Positions 20,088-30,628 of a stretch of DNA of 64,000 bases are shown here, in pieces. The translations under genes were made by a program, and so were the position numbers. How positions within the stretch are numbered: the stretch's first letter is position 1; every line of letters starts with the position of its first letter. Origin of the DNA: Bacteroidales bacterium (GTDB lineage Bacteria; Bacteroidota; Bacteroidia; Bacteroidales; P3); the NCBI GenBank assembly GCA_031262295.1, contig JAISIA010000007.1, forward strand, positions 1 to 64,000, read 5' to 3'. The notes below the pieces were generated by a model. It made no database searches, had not been told where the DNA came from, and worked only from the letters and a program-made list of their open reading frames with translations.

Positions 20088-22574
20088 ATGAAAAAATACA
20101 TTATCCTTATTACAGTTCTATCTTTAAGTTCCACTTCCTTAATTTTTGCACAACGCTACACAATAAAAGGAAATATTATTGATGCTTCCACAAAACAAAC
20201 TATGCCATTTGTGAATTGCGTCCTTTATAAGGTGAATGATACAATAAATATATTTAAAGGGACGAGTTCAGACACTAATGGAAATTTCCTTTTTAGTAGG
20301 ATAAAAAATCAAAATCTAATATTGCAACTCTCCTCTGTGGGATATGATAAGCTAAGGTTAGATATAAAGAAAGCAATGTTTAATAATGAGGCTCTAATTA
20401 TTGATTTGGGCACATTAGAAATGCAGAGTAATGGCTTATTAGAGAGCGTTGAGATTACTGCAAAGGTGGATAGAATACAGGTAGATGAGGATAAAATGAC
20501 TGTAAATATTGATGATCAATTGGCGCAATCAGTAACAAGTGCCTTTGATTTGCTAAAAAAAGTTCCCGGAGTTTTTATTGATAAGGATGATAATATAACA
20601 TTGAATGGTCAAAGTGGCGTAGTATTTCAATATAATGGGAGAGAATTGAAGTTGGATTGGGAAGCAATTGCCGATATGCTTAAAGGAATGACACCAGATC
20701 AGGTTGAAAAATTTGAAATCATAACTAATCCTGGAGTAAAATATGATGCAGATGGTAAGGCTGGGATTATAAATATACGATTAAAGAAAAATCAAAACTA
20801 TGGTATTAATGGCTCTCTAAGCGGAAGAGGATCCTATCAAACAGTACTAACTTATGGAGGAAATCTTAGATTAAATTATGTTGATAATCGTTGGACTACA
20901 TCTTTCGGAGTAGGAGTTAATCAATGGGCAAACAAAAGTGATGGAACAAGTAAAAGATACCAAACAATGAATAATGGAGATACTATGCTTTTTTCATCAA
21001 AAAACACCAATAATTGGGCAACAAGATACACTAATATCAATCTAAGTGCAAACTATATGATAGATACAACCCAAACAATTGGGCTTTGGCTCTATTATAA
21101 CTACGGGGATACGCCATATAGAGAGAATTACACCCCTACATTAATCTCTAAATATCCCTATTATGATGAAATAGATTCCTCATATTTAAATTTTACAGGC
21201 TATAAAAGATTCAATAATAATTTTAGTTTTGGATTGGATTATGTAAAACAATTTGACACCTTAGGAAGAAAACTTTCTGCGGAAGTGGATTTTTCATTGT
21301 CCAAAAGAGATGGAAACAATGTTTCAAAGAATGATTATTATATAGGAGAGATTTATAATAATGGACAAATAATAAGAAATGATGCTTATGATGTTTCAAC
21401 TCTCTCGGATGCAAATAATCTTTCTGCAAGAGCGGATTATATAAAGCCTTTTAATAAGACTTCAAAATTAGAAACAGGAATAAGAACAAAACTTTCTTTT
21501 TCCGATGTTGATTATAGTGCATTAATATTAGATAGCAACAATAATTTCATTAATGATGCCTCAAAGACAAATCGCTTTAAGTATTTTGAAAATATAAATT
21601 CATTCTATGCTTCTTTTTCCCGTTCTTTCTTTAAAAAAGCCAATCTAAGATTAGGCTTACGTTTGGAACAAACAAATACAAAGGGAAGACAATTTGTATA
21701 TGATAGCGTAAATCAAAGTAGCTATTTTAATTTATTTCCAAATATAAGACTATCCTATTCATTTAAGCCAGACAATAGACTAACCCTTTCCTATTCTTAT
21801 AGAATATCACGTCCATGGTCAAGTTATCTAAATCCATTTATTCAAAAGAGCGATGAATATTCCTATTCCACAGGAAACCCTGCTTTAAATCCTGAATACT
21901 CTCAATCAATTAGTCTATCACATTCTTGGAAATATATGCTTTTTACAAATATTTATTATACATATAATACAGATGAGATAGAGAATTTATCATATATGAT
22001 AAACGATTCAAGTGGTAAGTACAATTATTTAGCAATGATGTCTTCCCCTGTTAATTTTGGTTCTTCTCATTCCTTATATATAAGTGTTAATTTCTATAAA
22101 CAATTATTTTCTTGGTGGTCCCTTGGAGCATATCTTGGAGGTAGGTATAATAAGGTTTCATCTTCATTAAATCAAACAAATTTAAATCGTAGTTTATTGA
22201 GCTATAACATAAATGTAAGTACGGATTTCTCCCTTCCAAAGAAGTGGCGGCTTAGTGCATACTATTATTTCTCCTCTGGAAGTTTATCTGGATTAAGTAA
22301 AAGCAATTCCTATCAGAATTTAAGCCTTTCTGTAAGTAAATCCTTCTTTAAAGACGTTCTCTCTTGTGGATTTAGCCTAAGCAATCTCCTAAATATAGGA
22401 GCATCATATTACGAATATGCCTATACAAATACTATAACCAAATCGTGGGGTGCATATCAAGGACCTCAAGTTTCATTAAATATAAGATATAAATTTGGAA
22501 AATACTATCAGAACAAGCAGGTTAAAAAACCACAACTTGAAAGTTTTGACGACAGAGCAGGCGAAGAAAAATAG
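20088..22574 (+). CDS. Outer membrane beta-barrel protein, TonB-dependent-receptor-like
   Basis: Carboxypeptidase-regulatory-like N-terminus (IKGNIIDASTKQTMPFVNCVLY), plug-like LLKKVPGVFIDKDDNITLNGQSGVVF, C-terminal barrel. Confidence 0.85.
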   Translation: MKKYIILITVLSLSSTSLIFAQRYTIKGNIIDASTKQTMPFVNCVLYKVNDTINIFKGTSSDTNGNFLFSRIKNQNLILQLSSVGYDKLRLDIKKAMFNNEALIIDLGTLEMQSNGLLESVEITAKVDRIQVDEDKMTVNIDDQLAQSVTSAFDLLKKVPGVFIDKDDNITLNGQSGVVFQYNGRELKLDWEAIADMLKGMTPDQVEKFEIITNPGVKYDADGKAGIINIRLKKNQNYGINGSLSGRGSYQTVLTYGGNLRLNYVDNRWTTSFGVGVNQWANKSDGTSKRYQTMNNGDTMLFSSKNTNNWATRYTNINLSANYMIDTTQTIGLWLYYNYGDTPYRENYTPTLISKYPYYDEIDSSYLNFTGYKRFNNNFSFGLDYVKQFDTLGRKLSAEVDFSLSKRDGNNVSKNDYYIGEIYNNGQIIRNDAYDVSTLSDANNLSARADYIKPFNKTSKLETGIRTKLSFSDVDYSALILDSNNNFINDASKTNRFKYFENINSFYASFSRSFFKKANLRLGLRLEQTNTKGRQFVYDSVNQSSYFNLFPNIRLSYSFKPDNRLTLSYSYRISRPWSSYLNPFIQKSDEYSYSTGNPALNPEYSQSISLSHSWKYMLFTNIYYTYNTDEIENLSYMINDSSGKYNYLAMMSSPVNFGSSHSLYISVNFYKQLFSWWSLGAYLGGRYNKVSSSLNQTNLNRSLLSYNINVSTDFSLPKKWRLSAYYYFSSGSLSGLSKSNSYQNLSLSVSKSFFKDVLSCGFSLSNLLNIGASYYEYAYTNTITKSWGAYQGPQVSLNIRYKFGKYYQNKQVKKPQLESFDDRAGEEK

Positions 22575-22623
22575 TTTTTCTTAAAAATACACAACCAAAA
22601 CAAGAATATTAAATTCACAAAAA

Positions 22624-23286
22624 ATGCAAGTAAGAATAGAGGATAGCTGGAAAAAGGTTTTAAAAGAAGAGTTTTCAAAGCCATATTTCTCTTCTTTGGT
22701 ATCTTTTCTAAAAGAAGAATATTCAAAAAAAACCATATTTCCACAAGGTAAAAACATATTTTATGCCTTTGATACTTGCCCCTTTGATAAGGTAAAGGTA
22801 GTTATATTAGGTCAGGATCCCTACCATGAAAAAGGACAAGCTCATGGTTTGGCTTTTTCTGTTGAAGAAAACATTCCTATTCCTCCATCACTAAAAAATA
22901 TATATAAGGAAATAAATTCTGATTTGGGCTTTCTAAATTTAAAAACAGGAGACCTTACTCCTTGGGCTAAACAAGGCGTTTTGCTTTTAAATGCAACCCT
23001 AACAGTAGAAGCTCATAAAGCAGGCTCACATCAAAACAAAGGATGGGAAACTTTTACAGATTCAGTAGTAGAGGTCCTATCTAAGAAAAAAGAAAATCTT
23101 GTTTTCATTCTATGGGGTAACTATGCCCAAAGAAAAGGTAGGATAATAGATAGAGAAAAACATCTCATCCTATCCTCTTCTCACCCTTCCCCTCTTTCAG
23201 CCTACAATGGTTTTTTTGGTAATCATCATTTCTCTCAAACTAATGCTTTCTTAGAAAAACATAATCAAAGTCCCATTGTTTGGTAA
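22624..23286 (+). CDS. ung: Uracil-DNA glycosylase
   Basis: KVVILGQDPYHEKGQAHGLAFSV; SSHPSPLSAYNGFFG. Confidence 0.97.
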   Translation: MQVRIEDSWKKVLKEEFSKPYFSSLVSFLKEEYSKKTIFPQGKNIFYAFDTCPFDKVKVVILGQDPYHEKGQAHGLAFSVEENIPIPPSLKNIYKEINSDLGFLNLKTGDLTPWAKQGVLLLNATLTVEAHKAGSHQNKGWETFTDSVVEVLSKKKENLVFILWGNYAQRKGRIIDREKHLILSSSHPSPLSAYNGFFGNHHFSQTNAFLEKHNQSPIVW

Positions 23287-23317
23287 TGCTTATTCTAATA
23301 AATAAAAACTAATAGTT

Positions 23318-23794
23318 ATGAAAGTAGTTTTATCCTTTGGAAGCAATTTGGGGAATAGAAAAGCATATATTCTTTCTGCAATGGAAGAATTAATCATTAA
23401 CAAAATAGGCACTCTTATAAAAACATCCTCAATAATTGAAACTAAACCTTGGGGATTTCTTTCTAATAGCAAGTTCCTAAATAGCGTTGCCTTATACGAA
23501 ACAGCATTATCCCCAAAAGAAGTCCTCGTTTTATGTAATACAATTGAAAAAAAACTTGGAAGAAAAAGAGAAAAGAACAAAAAAGGATATTCCTCTCGCA
23601 CAATTGATATTGATATTCTTTTCTATGAAAACCTTATTATTGATGAAGAAAAATTAAAAATCCCTCACCCACTTATAGAATACAGAGACTTCGTTCTAAA
23701 TCCCCTAAAAGAGATTATTCCTTTTTTCGTTCATCCAATATTAAACAAGCAAATAAAGGATATTATTCTTAAAACTCCATTAGATATGCTTTAA
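23318..23794 (+). CDS. folK: 2-amino-4-hydroxy-6-hydroxymethyldihydropteridine diphosphokinase
   Basis: [50 protein letters not shown]. Confidence 0.95.
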   Translation: MKVVLSFGSNLGNRKAYILSAMEELIINKIGTLIKTSSIIETKPWGFLSNSKFLNSVALYETALSPKEVLVLCNTIEKKLGRKREKNKKGYSSRTIDIDILFYENLIIDEEKLKIPHPLIEYRDFVLNPLKEIIPFFVHPILNKQIKDIILKTPLDML

Positions 23795-24849
23795 TAAAAA
23801 TTGAAAGATCTCCATCTAAGACCTCTTGTGTATTAGATGTCTCAACGCCTGTTCTAAGATCTTTAACCAATTTATAAGGATGTAAAACATAATTTCTAAT
23901 CTGAGAACCCCACTCTATCTTCTTCTTTTGTCCTTCTATCTCTGCTATCTTCTCACGCTTTTTTCGTAATTCTATCTCGTAAAGTTGGGATTTTAACATC
24001 TGTATCGCCTTCTCACGATTTTGTAGTTGAGATCTTGTTTGCTGACATTCTATAATTATGTTTTGAGGTTTATAGTGCAAACGCACCGCTGTCTCAACCT
24101 TATTTACGTTTTGCCCTCCCGGTCCCCCACTACGAAATGTGTCCCATTCAATATCAGCAGGATTTATATTAATCTCTATACTCTCATCTATTATTGGGTA
24201 GGCATAAACCGAAGCAAAGGAGGTGTGACGTTTGTTTGCAGAGTCAAAGGGTGAAAGTCTAACAAGACGATGTACTCCATTTTCTCCCTTTAAATAGCCG
24301 TATGCAAACTCCCCATCAATCTCTAAGGTGACACTTTTTATGCCTGCAACATCACCCTCTTGATAATCCACTTGCGAAACTTTAAAATTATTCCTCTCTG
24401 CATAGCGGATATACATCCTCATTAACATAGATGCCCAATCACAAGACTCAGTTCCACCTGCTCCAGCATTTATTGTAATTATTGCCCCTAAGCGATCCTC
24501 TTCCCCTGAAAGCATATTTTTGAATTCGGCATCTTCAATCTTCTTCTCAGTTTTCAATAAATTCTTCTCAAATTCTTCTTCTGTGATTTCAGAAGAATCT
24601 AAAAATTCTTTTAAAACTAAAAGATCCTCGTATGAAGAAACTATATCATCATACATATTTGTCCAAACCTTCTTCTCATTTATCTTTTTTAGGAACTTCT
24701 CTGCTTGCTTTGCATCATCCCAAAAGTTTGGTTCAAGGGTTTGTTTTGTTTCTTCCTCTATTTCTTCTTTCTTTCTATCAATGTCAAAGAAACCTCCTTA
24801 GAGCATCAGCTCTTGAAGATAAATCTTTTATTCTTTCATCTATTGTCAT
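23769..24849 (-). CDS. prfB: Peptide chain release factor 2, expressed by programmed +1 frameshift
   Basis: Downstream frame has [10 protein letters not shown]. Upstream 21 codons ([21 protein letters not shown]) end in AGGAGGTTTCTTTGAC; skipping one base continues into [21 protein letters not shown]. Confidence 0.95.
24782..24799 (-). promoter_or_regulatory. prfB recoding site (SD-like AGGAGG + CTTTGAC)
   Basis: Minus strand reads AGGAGGTTTCTTTGAC with in-frame TGA at 24786-24784. Confidence 0.9.
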
Positions 24850-24959
24850 AAGTTTATAATTTTTCTTTTTGCAAAGATAAACCAATTATTCATATTCCCA
24901 ATTTTTATTATCTTTGCAAAGAGATTTAAAATTTAATCCTTTACTTTTTTTATTTTGTT

Positions 24960-25583
24960 ATGAAAAAAATATTCATCTTATCGTTTTTTATTTGCTTTTC
25001 TTTCCTAACAACCCAAGTGTTTTCTCAGGAATTTAAGGCAGGAATCCTTTTAGGTGGAATTGCCTCACAAGTAGATGGAGACAATATGAGTGGATATTAT
25101 AAGGCTGGATTTACAGGTGGATTATTCGTTTTTAGAGATTACAAAGAAAATTCCCGCTTTCAAGGAGAAATTCTCTTCTCTATGAAGGGAAGTAGATGCT
25201 CCCCTAAAAACACAAATCCCGATCTATTACAAGTAAGTGCAAACTATATAGACATAAATCTATCATATATATATAAATTATTCTCTTTTCTTCATTGTAG
25301 AATAGGGATAATGCCAAGCGTTTTGGTCTTTTCAGAAGAAAAAACTCCAACAAATCTTATACAAATAGCCGATGAGGCTCCTGCTTTTAGAAGCTTTGGA
25401 CTTCTGGGAAATGCAGGTGTGAGCTATTTTTTCAACGATCGCCTTAGCATAAACTGGACTTACAACTACTCACTTTATAGTATTCGTAGTGGTAATGCAG
25501 AAATTTATACAGACTGGCTTTTAAAAGAACAAAACAATCAACGACACAACTATATGTCTTTTACTTTAGCCTACCAATTTTAA
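24960..25583 (+). CDS. Outer membrane beta-barrel (PorT-like) protein
   Basis: Signal peptide, then EFKAGILLGGIASQVDGDNMSGYYKAGFTGGLFV..FQGEILFSMKGSR. Confidence 0.8.
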   Translation: MKKIFILSFFICFSFLTTQVFSQEFKAGILLGGIASQVDGDNMSGYYKAGFTGGLFVFRDYKENSRFQGEILFSMKGSRCSPKNTNPDLLQVSANYIDINLSYIYKLFSFLHCRIGIMPSVLVFSEEKTPTNLIQIADEAPAFRSFGLLGNAGVSYFFNDRLSINWTYNYSLYSIRSGNAEIYTDWLLKEQNNQRHNYMSFTLAYQF

Positions 25584-25588
25584 ATTAA

Positions 25589-25645
25589 TTCGGCAACCAA
25601 CCTTTTAATCTTCCTAACGGAAGTCTGGTATTATTGTTAAAATCT
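25589..25645 (+). repeat. Degenerate REP-like hairpin R4
   Basis: ttcggcaaccaaccttttaatcttcctaacggaagtctggtattattgtt; stem partly lost, 3' consensus kept. Confidence 0.65.
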
Positions 25646-25680
25646 CTATTTTTTGCTATAAAAAACTAAGATTTTTACAA

Positions 25681-25783
25681 AATAAAACAGCGTTTTGTAA
25701 AATTAAATCTTCGTTTTAGAAAATTATTTCTTCGTTTAAAAAAATTATTTCTTCGTTTTAGAAAATTGAAACGCTGTTTTAAT
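25681..25783 (-). repeat. 21-bp repeat array A4
   Basis: aataaaacagcgttttgtaaaattaaatcttcgttttagaaaattatttcttcgtttaaaaaaattatttcttcgttttagaaaattgaaacgctgtttta. Confidence 0.8.
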
Positions 25784-26061
25784 TATACGCAGTCTTTAAT
25801 TCCATTTTTGATTGTAAAAAAATAAAATCTTTAATTTTGATTTTAAAGATTATAACTAAAAATTGATTATCAAGAAAAAAAACGTTATTTTTTTTGTTTT
25901 CAGGGATTTTTTCTTAAAAAAATTGTTAAAAAAACCTGCTTTTAATACTTAGAAAACCTATTTTCTTAATTTTTTCTTAAAAAATACGCATATATTTTTA
26001 CATATAAAAGAATAATGAGGTGTAAGATGATAGTATTTTTATTATTTTTGCATTCTGATAT

Positions 26062-27453
26062 ATGGTAAAACAAAAAACAATTAAAAAGTCTTTTACTCTA
26101 AGTGGCAAGGGTTTGCATTATGGCAAATATGCCAATGTTACTCTTTTGCCTGCAAAAGAAAACACGGGGATAGTTTTTCAAAGGGTGGATTTGGAAAATT
26201 GTCCTAAAATTGAGGCATTAGCAACTAATATATCAGACACTTCAAGAAATTCATCCTTAGAAAAAAACGGAGCAAAGGTTTCAACTATTGAACATTTGCT
26301 TTCAGCCCTACACTATTTTGGAATAGATAATGCAATTATTGAGGTTGATAATGAAGAAATTCCAATTATGGATGGCTCTGCTCTTTGTTGGGTTAAGGCT
26401 ATTGAAGAGGCAGGTGTTACAGAACAAAATGCTATAAAGAAGGTTTTTGTTGTTAAAGATGAGGTTGAATTTGTTTCTGATAACGGAAAAACTCAAATAA
26501 AAGTTGAGCCTTTTGATGGGTTTAAGGTGGATTTAAGTGTGGATTTTCACTCTTCTGTTTTGGGTATTCAAGAATATAGTATAGATTCTTTGGATGATTT
26601 TCCTTATGAAATTGCCCCAGCTCGTACCTTTGTGTTTTTGCATGACTTAGAAAAACTTCTAAATTATGGATTAGCAAAGGGTGGAACCTTGGATAATGCC
26701 TTAGTTTTTGTTGATCATCCATTGAAAAAAGAGCAAATAGAACATCTATCTAAGGAATTTCAGGTTGATAGTCGGGATGTTGTTGTTGAAAAAGGAATAC
26801 TATATAATAAGAAATTAAAGTTTCTAAATGAGCCTGCAAGGCATAAACTCCTTGATTTTATTGGAGATATTTTTCTTTGTGGGTTTCAAATTAAGGGACA
26901 CTTTACTTTGAAATGTCCCGGACATTATGCCAATACTGAATTTGCAAAATTAATGATAAAGAAATTTATGATGGAAAAGACTCAAAAAGCTCCTATTTAT
27001 GATCCAAACAAGGAGCCTGTTTATTCAATAACGGATATAAAAAAGTTTCTACCTCATCGTTTCCCTATGTTACTTGTAGATAAAATTATTGAAACGGGAG
27101 ATGACTATGTTGTAGGTATTAAAAACGTAACAGGAAATGAAGACTTCTTTAATGGACATTTTCCTTCTGAACCTGTAATGCCGGGAGTTCTAATTGTTGA
27201 AGCAATGGGACAGACAGGAGGAATCCTTGTTTTAAAGGATTATCCTGACCCTGAAAACTACACAACTTATTTTTTAAAGATTGACGGAGTTAAATTCCGT
27301 GGCAAGGTTGTTCCAGGTGACACCCTAATATTTAGACTTTTTCTAACAGAACCTGTTCGTAGGGGTTTAGTTAAGATGAAAGGAGAGGCTTACGTTGGCA
27401 ATAAATTGGTTATGGAAGCAGAATTAATGGCACAAATTTCAAAAGTGATTTAA
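26062..27453 (+). CDS. lpxC-fabZ: Bifunctional UDP-3-O-acyl-N-acetylglucosamine deacetylase / 3-hydroxyacyl-ACP dehydratase
   Basis: N-terminal LpxC (TLSGKGLHYG, STIEHLLSAL) fused to FabZ (FLPHRFPMLLVDKI, NGHFPSEPVMPGVLIVEAMGQTGG). Confidence 0.95.
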   Translation: MVKQKTIKKSFTLSGKGLHYGKYANVTLLPAKENTGIVFQRVDLENCPKIEALATNISDTSRNSSLEKNGAKVSTIEHLLSALHYFGIDNAIIEVDNEEIPIMDGSALCWVKAIEEAGVTEQNAIKKVFVVKDEVEFVSDNGKTQIKVEPFDGFKVDLSVDFHSSVLGIQEYSIDSLDDFPYEIAPARTFVFLHDLEKLLNYGLAKGGTLDNALVFVDHPLKKEQIEHLSKEFQVDSRDVVVEKGILYNKKLKFLNEPARHKLLDFIGDIFLCGFQIKGHFTLKCPGHYANTEFAKLMIKKFMMEKTQKAPIYDPNKEPVYSITDIKKFLPHRFPMLLVDKIIETGDDYVVGIKNVTGNEDFFNGHFPSEPVMPGVLIVEAMGQTGGILVLKDYPDPENYTTYFLKIDGVKFRGKVVPGDTLIFRLFLTEPVRRGLVKMKGEAYVGNKLVMEAELMAQISKVI

Positions 27454-27458
27454 AAATT

Positions 27459-28265
27459 ATGAATAATTTGACTTACGTTCATAAGGATGCAATAATAGGA
27501 AAAAATGTAACAATTGAACCTTTTGCAGTAATACATCAAGATGTTGTAATTGGGGATGATTGTTACATATCTTCCCATGTTACAATCTTTCCCGGGGCAA
27601 GAATAGGAAACAATAATCGTTTCTTCCCTAATTGTTCCATTGCAGCAATTCCTCAGGATTTGAAATTTGCAGGAGAGAAAACATTTGTTGAAATAGGTAA
27701 TCATAACACAATAAGAGAAAGTGTAACTATTAATAGAGGGACACAAGCATTGGGTTATACTAAGATAGGAGATCATAATTTAATAATGGCATATTCTCAC
27801 GTTGCTCACGATTGTACAATTGGCTCTTGGTGTGTTTTAGCCAATGGTGCAACTTTGGGAGGTCATATTGAAATTGGAGATTATGCTATATTAGGAGGAT
27901 TAAGTGCTATTCATCAATTTACAAAAATAGGTTCTCATGCCATATTAATGGGAGGGGCATTGGTTGATAAAGATGTTCCACCCTATATAAAGGCAGCTAA
28001 GTTTCCTTTAACTTATTCTGGAATTAATTCTTTGGGACTTTCAAGAAGAGGATTCTCACAAGAGACCATAAATTTAATAAAAGAATATTATAAGATAGTA
28101 TTTCAATCTGGGTTAAACTATTCTGATGCATTAAAGAAACTAAAAAACCTACCTTTAACTGAGGAATTAAAAGAAATAATGTCCTTTATGGAAAATTCAG
28201 ATAGGGGATTAATTAAAGGATATACAAGTGTTGATGGAGGTAGAGCATCTTCTTCGGAGGAGTAA
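27459..28265 (+). CDS. lpxA: Acyl-ACP--UDP-N-acetylglucosamine O-acyltransferase
   Basis: Left-handed beta-helix hexapeptides; NTIRESVTINRGT; follows lpxC-fabZ. Confidence 0.96.
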   Translation: MNNLTYVHKDAIIGKNVTIEPFAVIHQDVVIGDDCYISSHVTIFPGARIGNNNRFFPNCSIAAIPQDLKFAGEKTFVEIGNHNTIRESVTINRGTQALGYTKIGDHNLIMAYSHVAHDCTIGSWCVLANGATLGGHIEIGDYAILGGLSAIHQFTKIGSHAILMGGALVDKDVPPYIKAAKFPLTYSGINSLGLSRRGFSQETINLIKEYYKIVFQSGLNYSDALKKLKNLPLTEELKEIMSFMENSDRGLIKGYTSVDGGRASSSEE

Positions 28266-28349
28266 TCCCTATTGTATATTTTCTTATTAAAAAAAATATC
28301 TTTTCTTTTAATAATTAGGGTTGTTTTTGCAAGGACTTATAATAGGTTT

Positions 28350-28766
28350 TTATTGTTTGTTTGCAGTTATTTCCCTTATATTATCATCTAAAACCTTAAT
28401 TCTTATTATTACTTTCTCCTCTGGTATAAGTTCAATTACCTTTTCACTCCATTCCAAAAAGCAATAGTTTCCGCTATAAAGATATTCCTCTAACCCTATA
28501 TCAAAAGCCTCATTCCTATTTTCTATTCTGTAAAAATCAAAATGAAATATCCTTCCAACTATATTTGAATAATATTCATTTACTATTGCAAAAGTGGGAG
28601 ATGAAACATTATCTTCAACATTAAAATATTCACCAATAGCCTTTGTAAATGTTGTTTTGCCTGCTCCCATTTCTCCTTCCAAAAGAAATATCCTATCATT
28701 TGGAAACTTTTCCATTATATCCTTAGCTATAAAAGCAAGATCTGAGAGACTATTTGCTATATACAT
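28350..28766 (-). CDS. tsaE: tRNA threonylcarbamoyladenosine biosynthesis ATPase TsaE
   Basis: LLEGEMGAGKTTFTKAIGEYF; SSPTFAIVNEY; FHFDFYRI. Confidence 0.95.
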   Translation of the reverse strand: MYIANSLSDLAFIAKDIMEKFPNDRIFLLEGEMGAGKTTFTKAIGEYFNVEDNVSSPTFAIVNEYYSNIVGRIFHFDFYRIENRNEAFDIGLEEYLYSGNYCFLEWSEKVIELIPEEKVIIRIKVLDDNIREITANKQ

Positions 28767-28779
28767 TATATGTATTTTT

Positions 28780-30330
28780 TTATTTGGGACGAATTGTTAT
28801 AAAAGGTATCATAATTTCTTCCATTGATATTCCTCCATGTTGAAATGTTGTCCTATAATATTGCACATATTGATTGTAATTATTTGGATATGCAAAGAAA
28901 TCATTTTTTCTTGCAAATATATATGGAGAAGTTATTGCCAATTTTGGAAGAAATATCTTAGTGCAATCCTTAACTTCAAAGACTTCTTTTGGGTTATAGT
29001 CCAATAATCTTCCCACTTTATAACGTAGATTTGTTGAAATGTCTCTATCACCTCTAACACGTATTGGTTTATCAACCTTAACTGAGCCGTGGTCTGTTGT
29101 GATTATAATATTTACTTTCTTATTTGAAAGGTATTTTAACACCTCCATAAGTGGAGAATTTTTAAACCATGTTTGGGTAACTGCTCTATATGCTTTTTCA
29201 TCTTCTGCAAGTTCCCTAACCAAATCGTTCTCTGTTATGGCATGAGATAGCATATCAATGAAATTATACACAATTATGTTTAAATCGTTTTGAAGCATAT
29301 TAGGTAGGATTTCCAGCATTCTCTTTCCGTATTGAACGTTTAATACCTTATGATATGTCGTTTTAAGATTAAAACCAAAACGTTTTAAATTTTCATTTAA
29401 AAGATTGTGTTCATTTTGATTCTTATTTCCTTTCTCATCTTCGTTTATCCAAAACATAGGATACTTCTTTTCAATCTCAGAAGGCATTAATCCTGCAAAC
29501 ATGGAATTGCGAGCGAACTGTGTCGTTGTTGGAATTATACTGAAATATATATTTTCTTCTTCCGTTCTAAACATTTCTTCAACCATTGGTTGTATTGCCT
29601 TCCATTGATCAAAGCGGAAATTGTCTATAACTATCAAAAATGTTGGAGTGTTATCTTCTTTTAATAAGGGAAATAATTTTTCTTTTAAAACAGTATGTGA
29701 TAAAAGGGGTTTGTCCTCATCATTTCCACAAAGCCAATTTTCATAATTCCCTTCATAATACTTGCAAAAAAGATTATTTGCCTCATCCTTTTGCTGACCA
29801 AGAATTTCATATATGCTTTCATCTTGTGAAGAAGCCAATTCAAGTTCCCAATATACTAACTTCTTATACAAATCTACCCACTGGTCAAAGGACATTCTAT
29901 CCATAAGTTTTAGGGATATTTCTCTAAATTGTTGCTGATAGTTTTGTGTTGAAGTTTCACTTACGAGTCTCTTATATTGAAGATGCTTCTTTAATGCTAA
30001 AAGAATTTGATTGGGATTTACAGGTTTTATAAGGTAATCGGATATTTTCGCTCCTATTGCTTGTTCCATTATCTTCTCTTCTTCACTTTTCGTTATCATT
30101 ATAATGGGTAGATTAGGGAACTTATCCTTAATTAGGGAAAGGGTCTCTAATCCTGAAAGCCCAGGCATATTTTCATCCAAAAATACTATCTCAAAGCTTT
30201 CATTATCCAAAAGCTCCAATGCTTCGTTTCCGTCCTTAGCTGCAACAACCTTATATCCTTTTGCTGCTAAAAAGAATATATGAGGTTTTAATAGGTCAAT
30301 TTCATCATCAACCCAAAGTATCTTCTCCAT
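28780..30330 (-). CDS. porX: PorX-like response regulator with PglZ domain (T9SS regulation)
   Basis: Receiver domain ILWVDDEIDLLKPHIFFLAAKGYKV..FLDENMPGLSGL plus C-terminal PglZ-type region (TTDHGSVKVDKPIRVRGDRD). Confidence 0.9.
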   Translation of the reverse strand: MEKILWVDDEIDLLKPHIFFLAAKGYKVVAAKDGNEALELLDNESFEIVFLDENMPGLSGLETLSLIKDKFPNLPIIMITKSEEEKIMEQAIGAKISDYLIKPVNPNQILLALKKHLQYKRLVSETSTQNYQQQFREISLKLMDRMSFDQWVDLYKKLVYWELELASSQDESIYEILGQQKDEANNLFCKYYEGNYENWLCGNDEDKPLLSHTVLKEKLFPLLKEDNTPTFLIVIDNFRFDQWKAIQPMVEEMFRTEEENIYFSIIPTTTQFARNSMFAGLMPSEIEKKYPMFWINEDEKGNKNQNEHNLLNENLKRFGFNLKTTYHKVLNVQYGKRMLEILPNMLQNDLNIIVYNFIDMLSHAITENDLVRELAEDEKAYRAVTQTWFKNSPLMEVLKYLSNKKVNIIITTDHGSVKVDKPIRVRGDRDISTNLRYKVGRLLDYNPKEVFEVKDCTKIFLPKLAITSPYIFARKNDFFAYPNNYNQYVQYYRTTFQHGGISMEEIMIPFITIRPK

Positions 30331-30357
30331 AAAAGTAAAATTTTTAAATTTTAATTC

Positions 30358-30597
30358 CTACATCTCTTCGCAGGAAATTTGATAATTTTCTCCACTATTA
30401 CTTATTTCAGGAATATCATTCTCTGATATGCTACTGCAAGAAGAACCCCAATCATAAACAGGATATGTTACAGAGGCATCAGATGAAGTAGCTTTAAGTT
30501 TCTTTGTTTGAACTGCTCTACAAGAACAATCTTTTTGAGTACAAGAAACAATGAAACCAAAGGAAAATAAAACCAAAATAAAAAGCATTTTTTTCAT
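30358..30597 (-). CDS. Small Cys-rich lipoprotein (paralogue of 31655-31876)
   Basis: MKKMLFILVLFSFGFIVSC lipobox; mature CTQKDCSC..CSSISENDIPEISNSGENYQISCEEM. Internal start preferred over 30645. Confidence 0.7.
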   Translation of the reverse strand: MKKMLFILVLFSFGFIVSCTQKDCSCRAVQTKKLKATSSDASVTYPVYDWGSSCSSISENDIPEISNSGENYQISCEEM

Positions 30598-30628
30598 AAG
30601 ACAATTTTTTAATTTTTTATATAAATAA

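Noticed and set aside
23769-24849. prfB frame break as a pseudogene or sequencing error
   Set aside because: Exact AGGAGG..CTTTGAC recoding context at the expected position marks a programmed frameshift.
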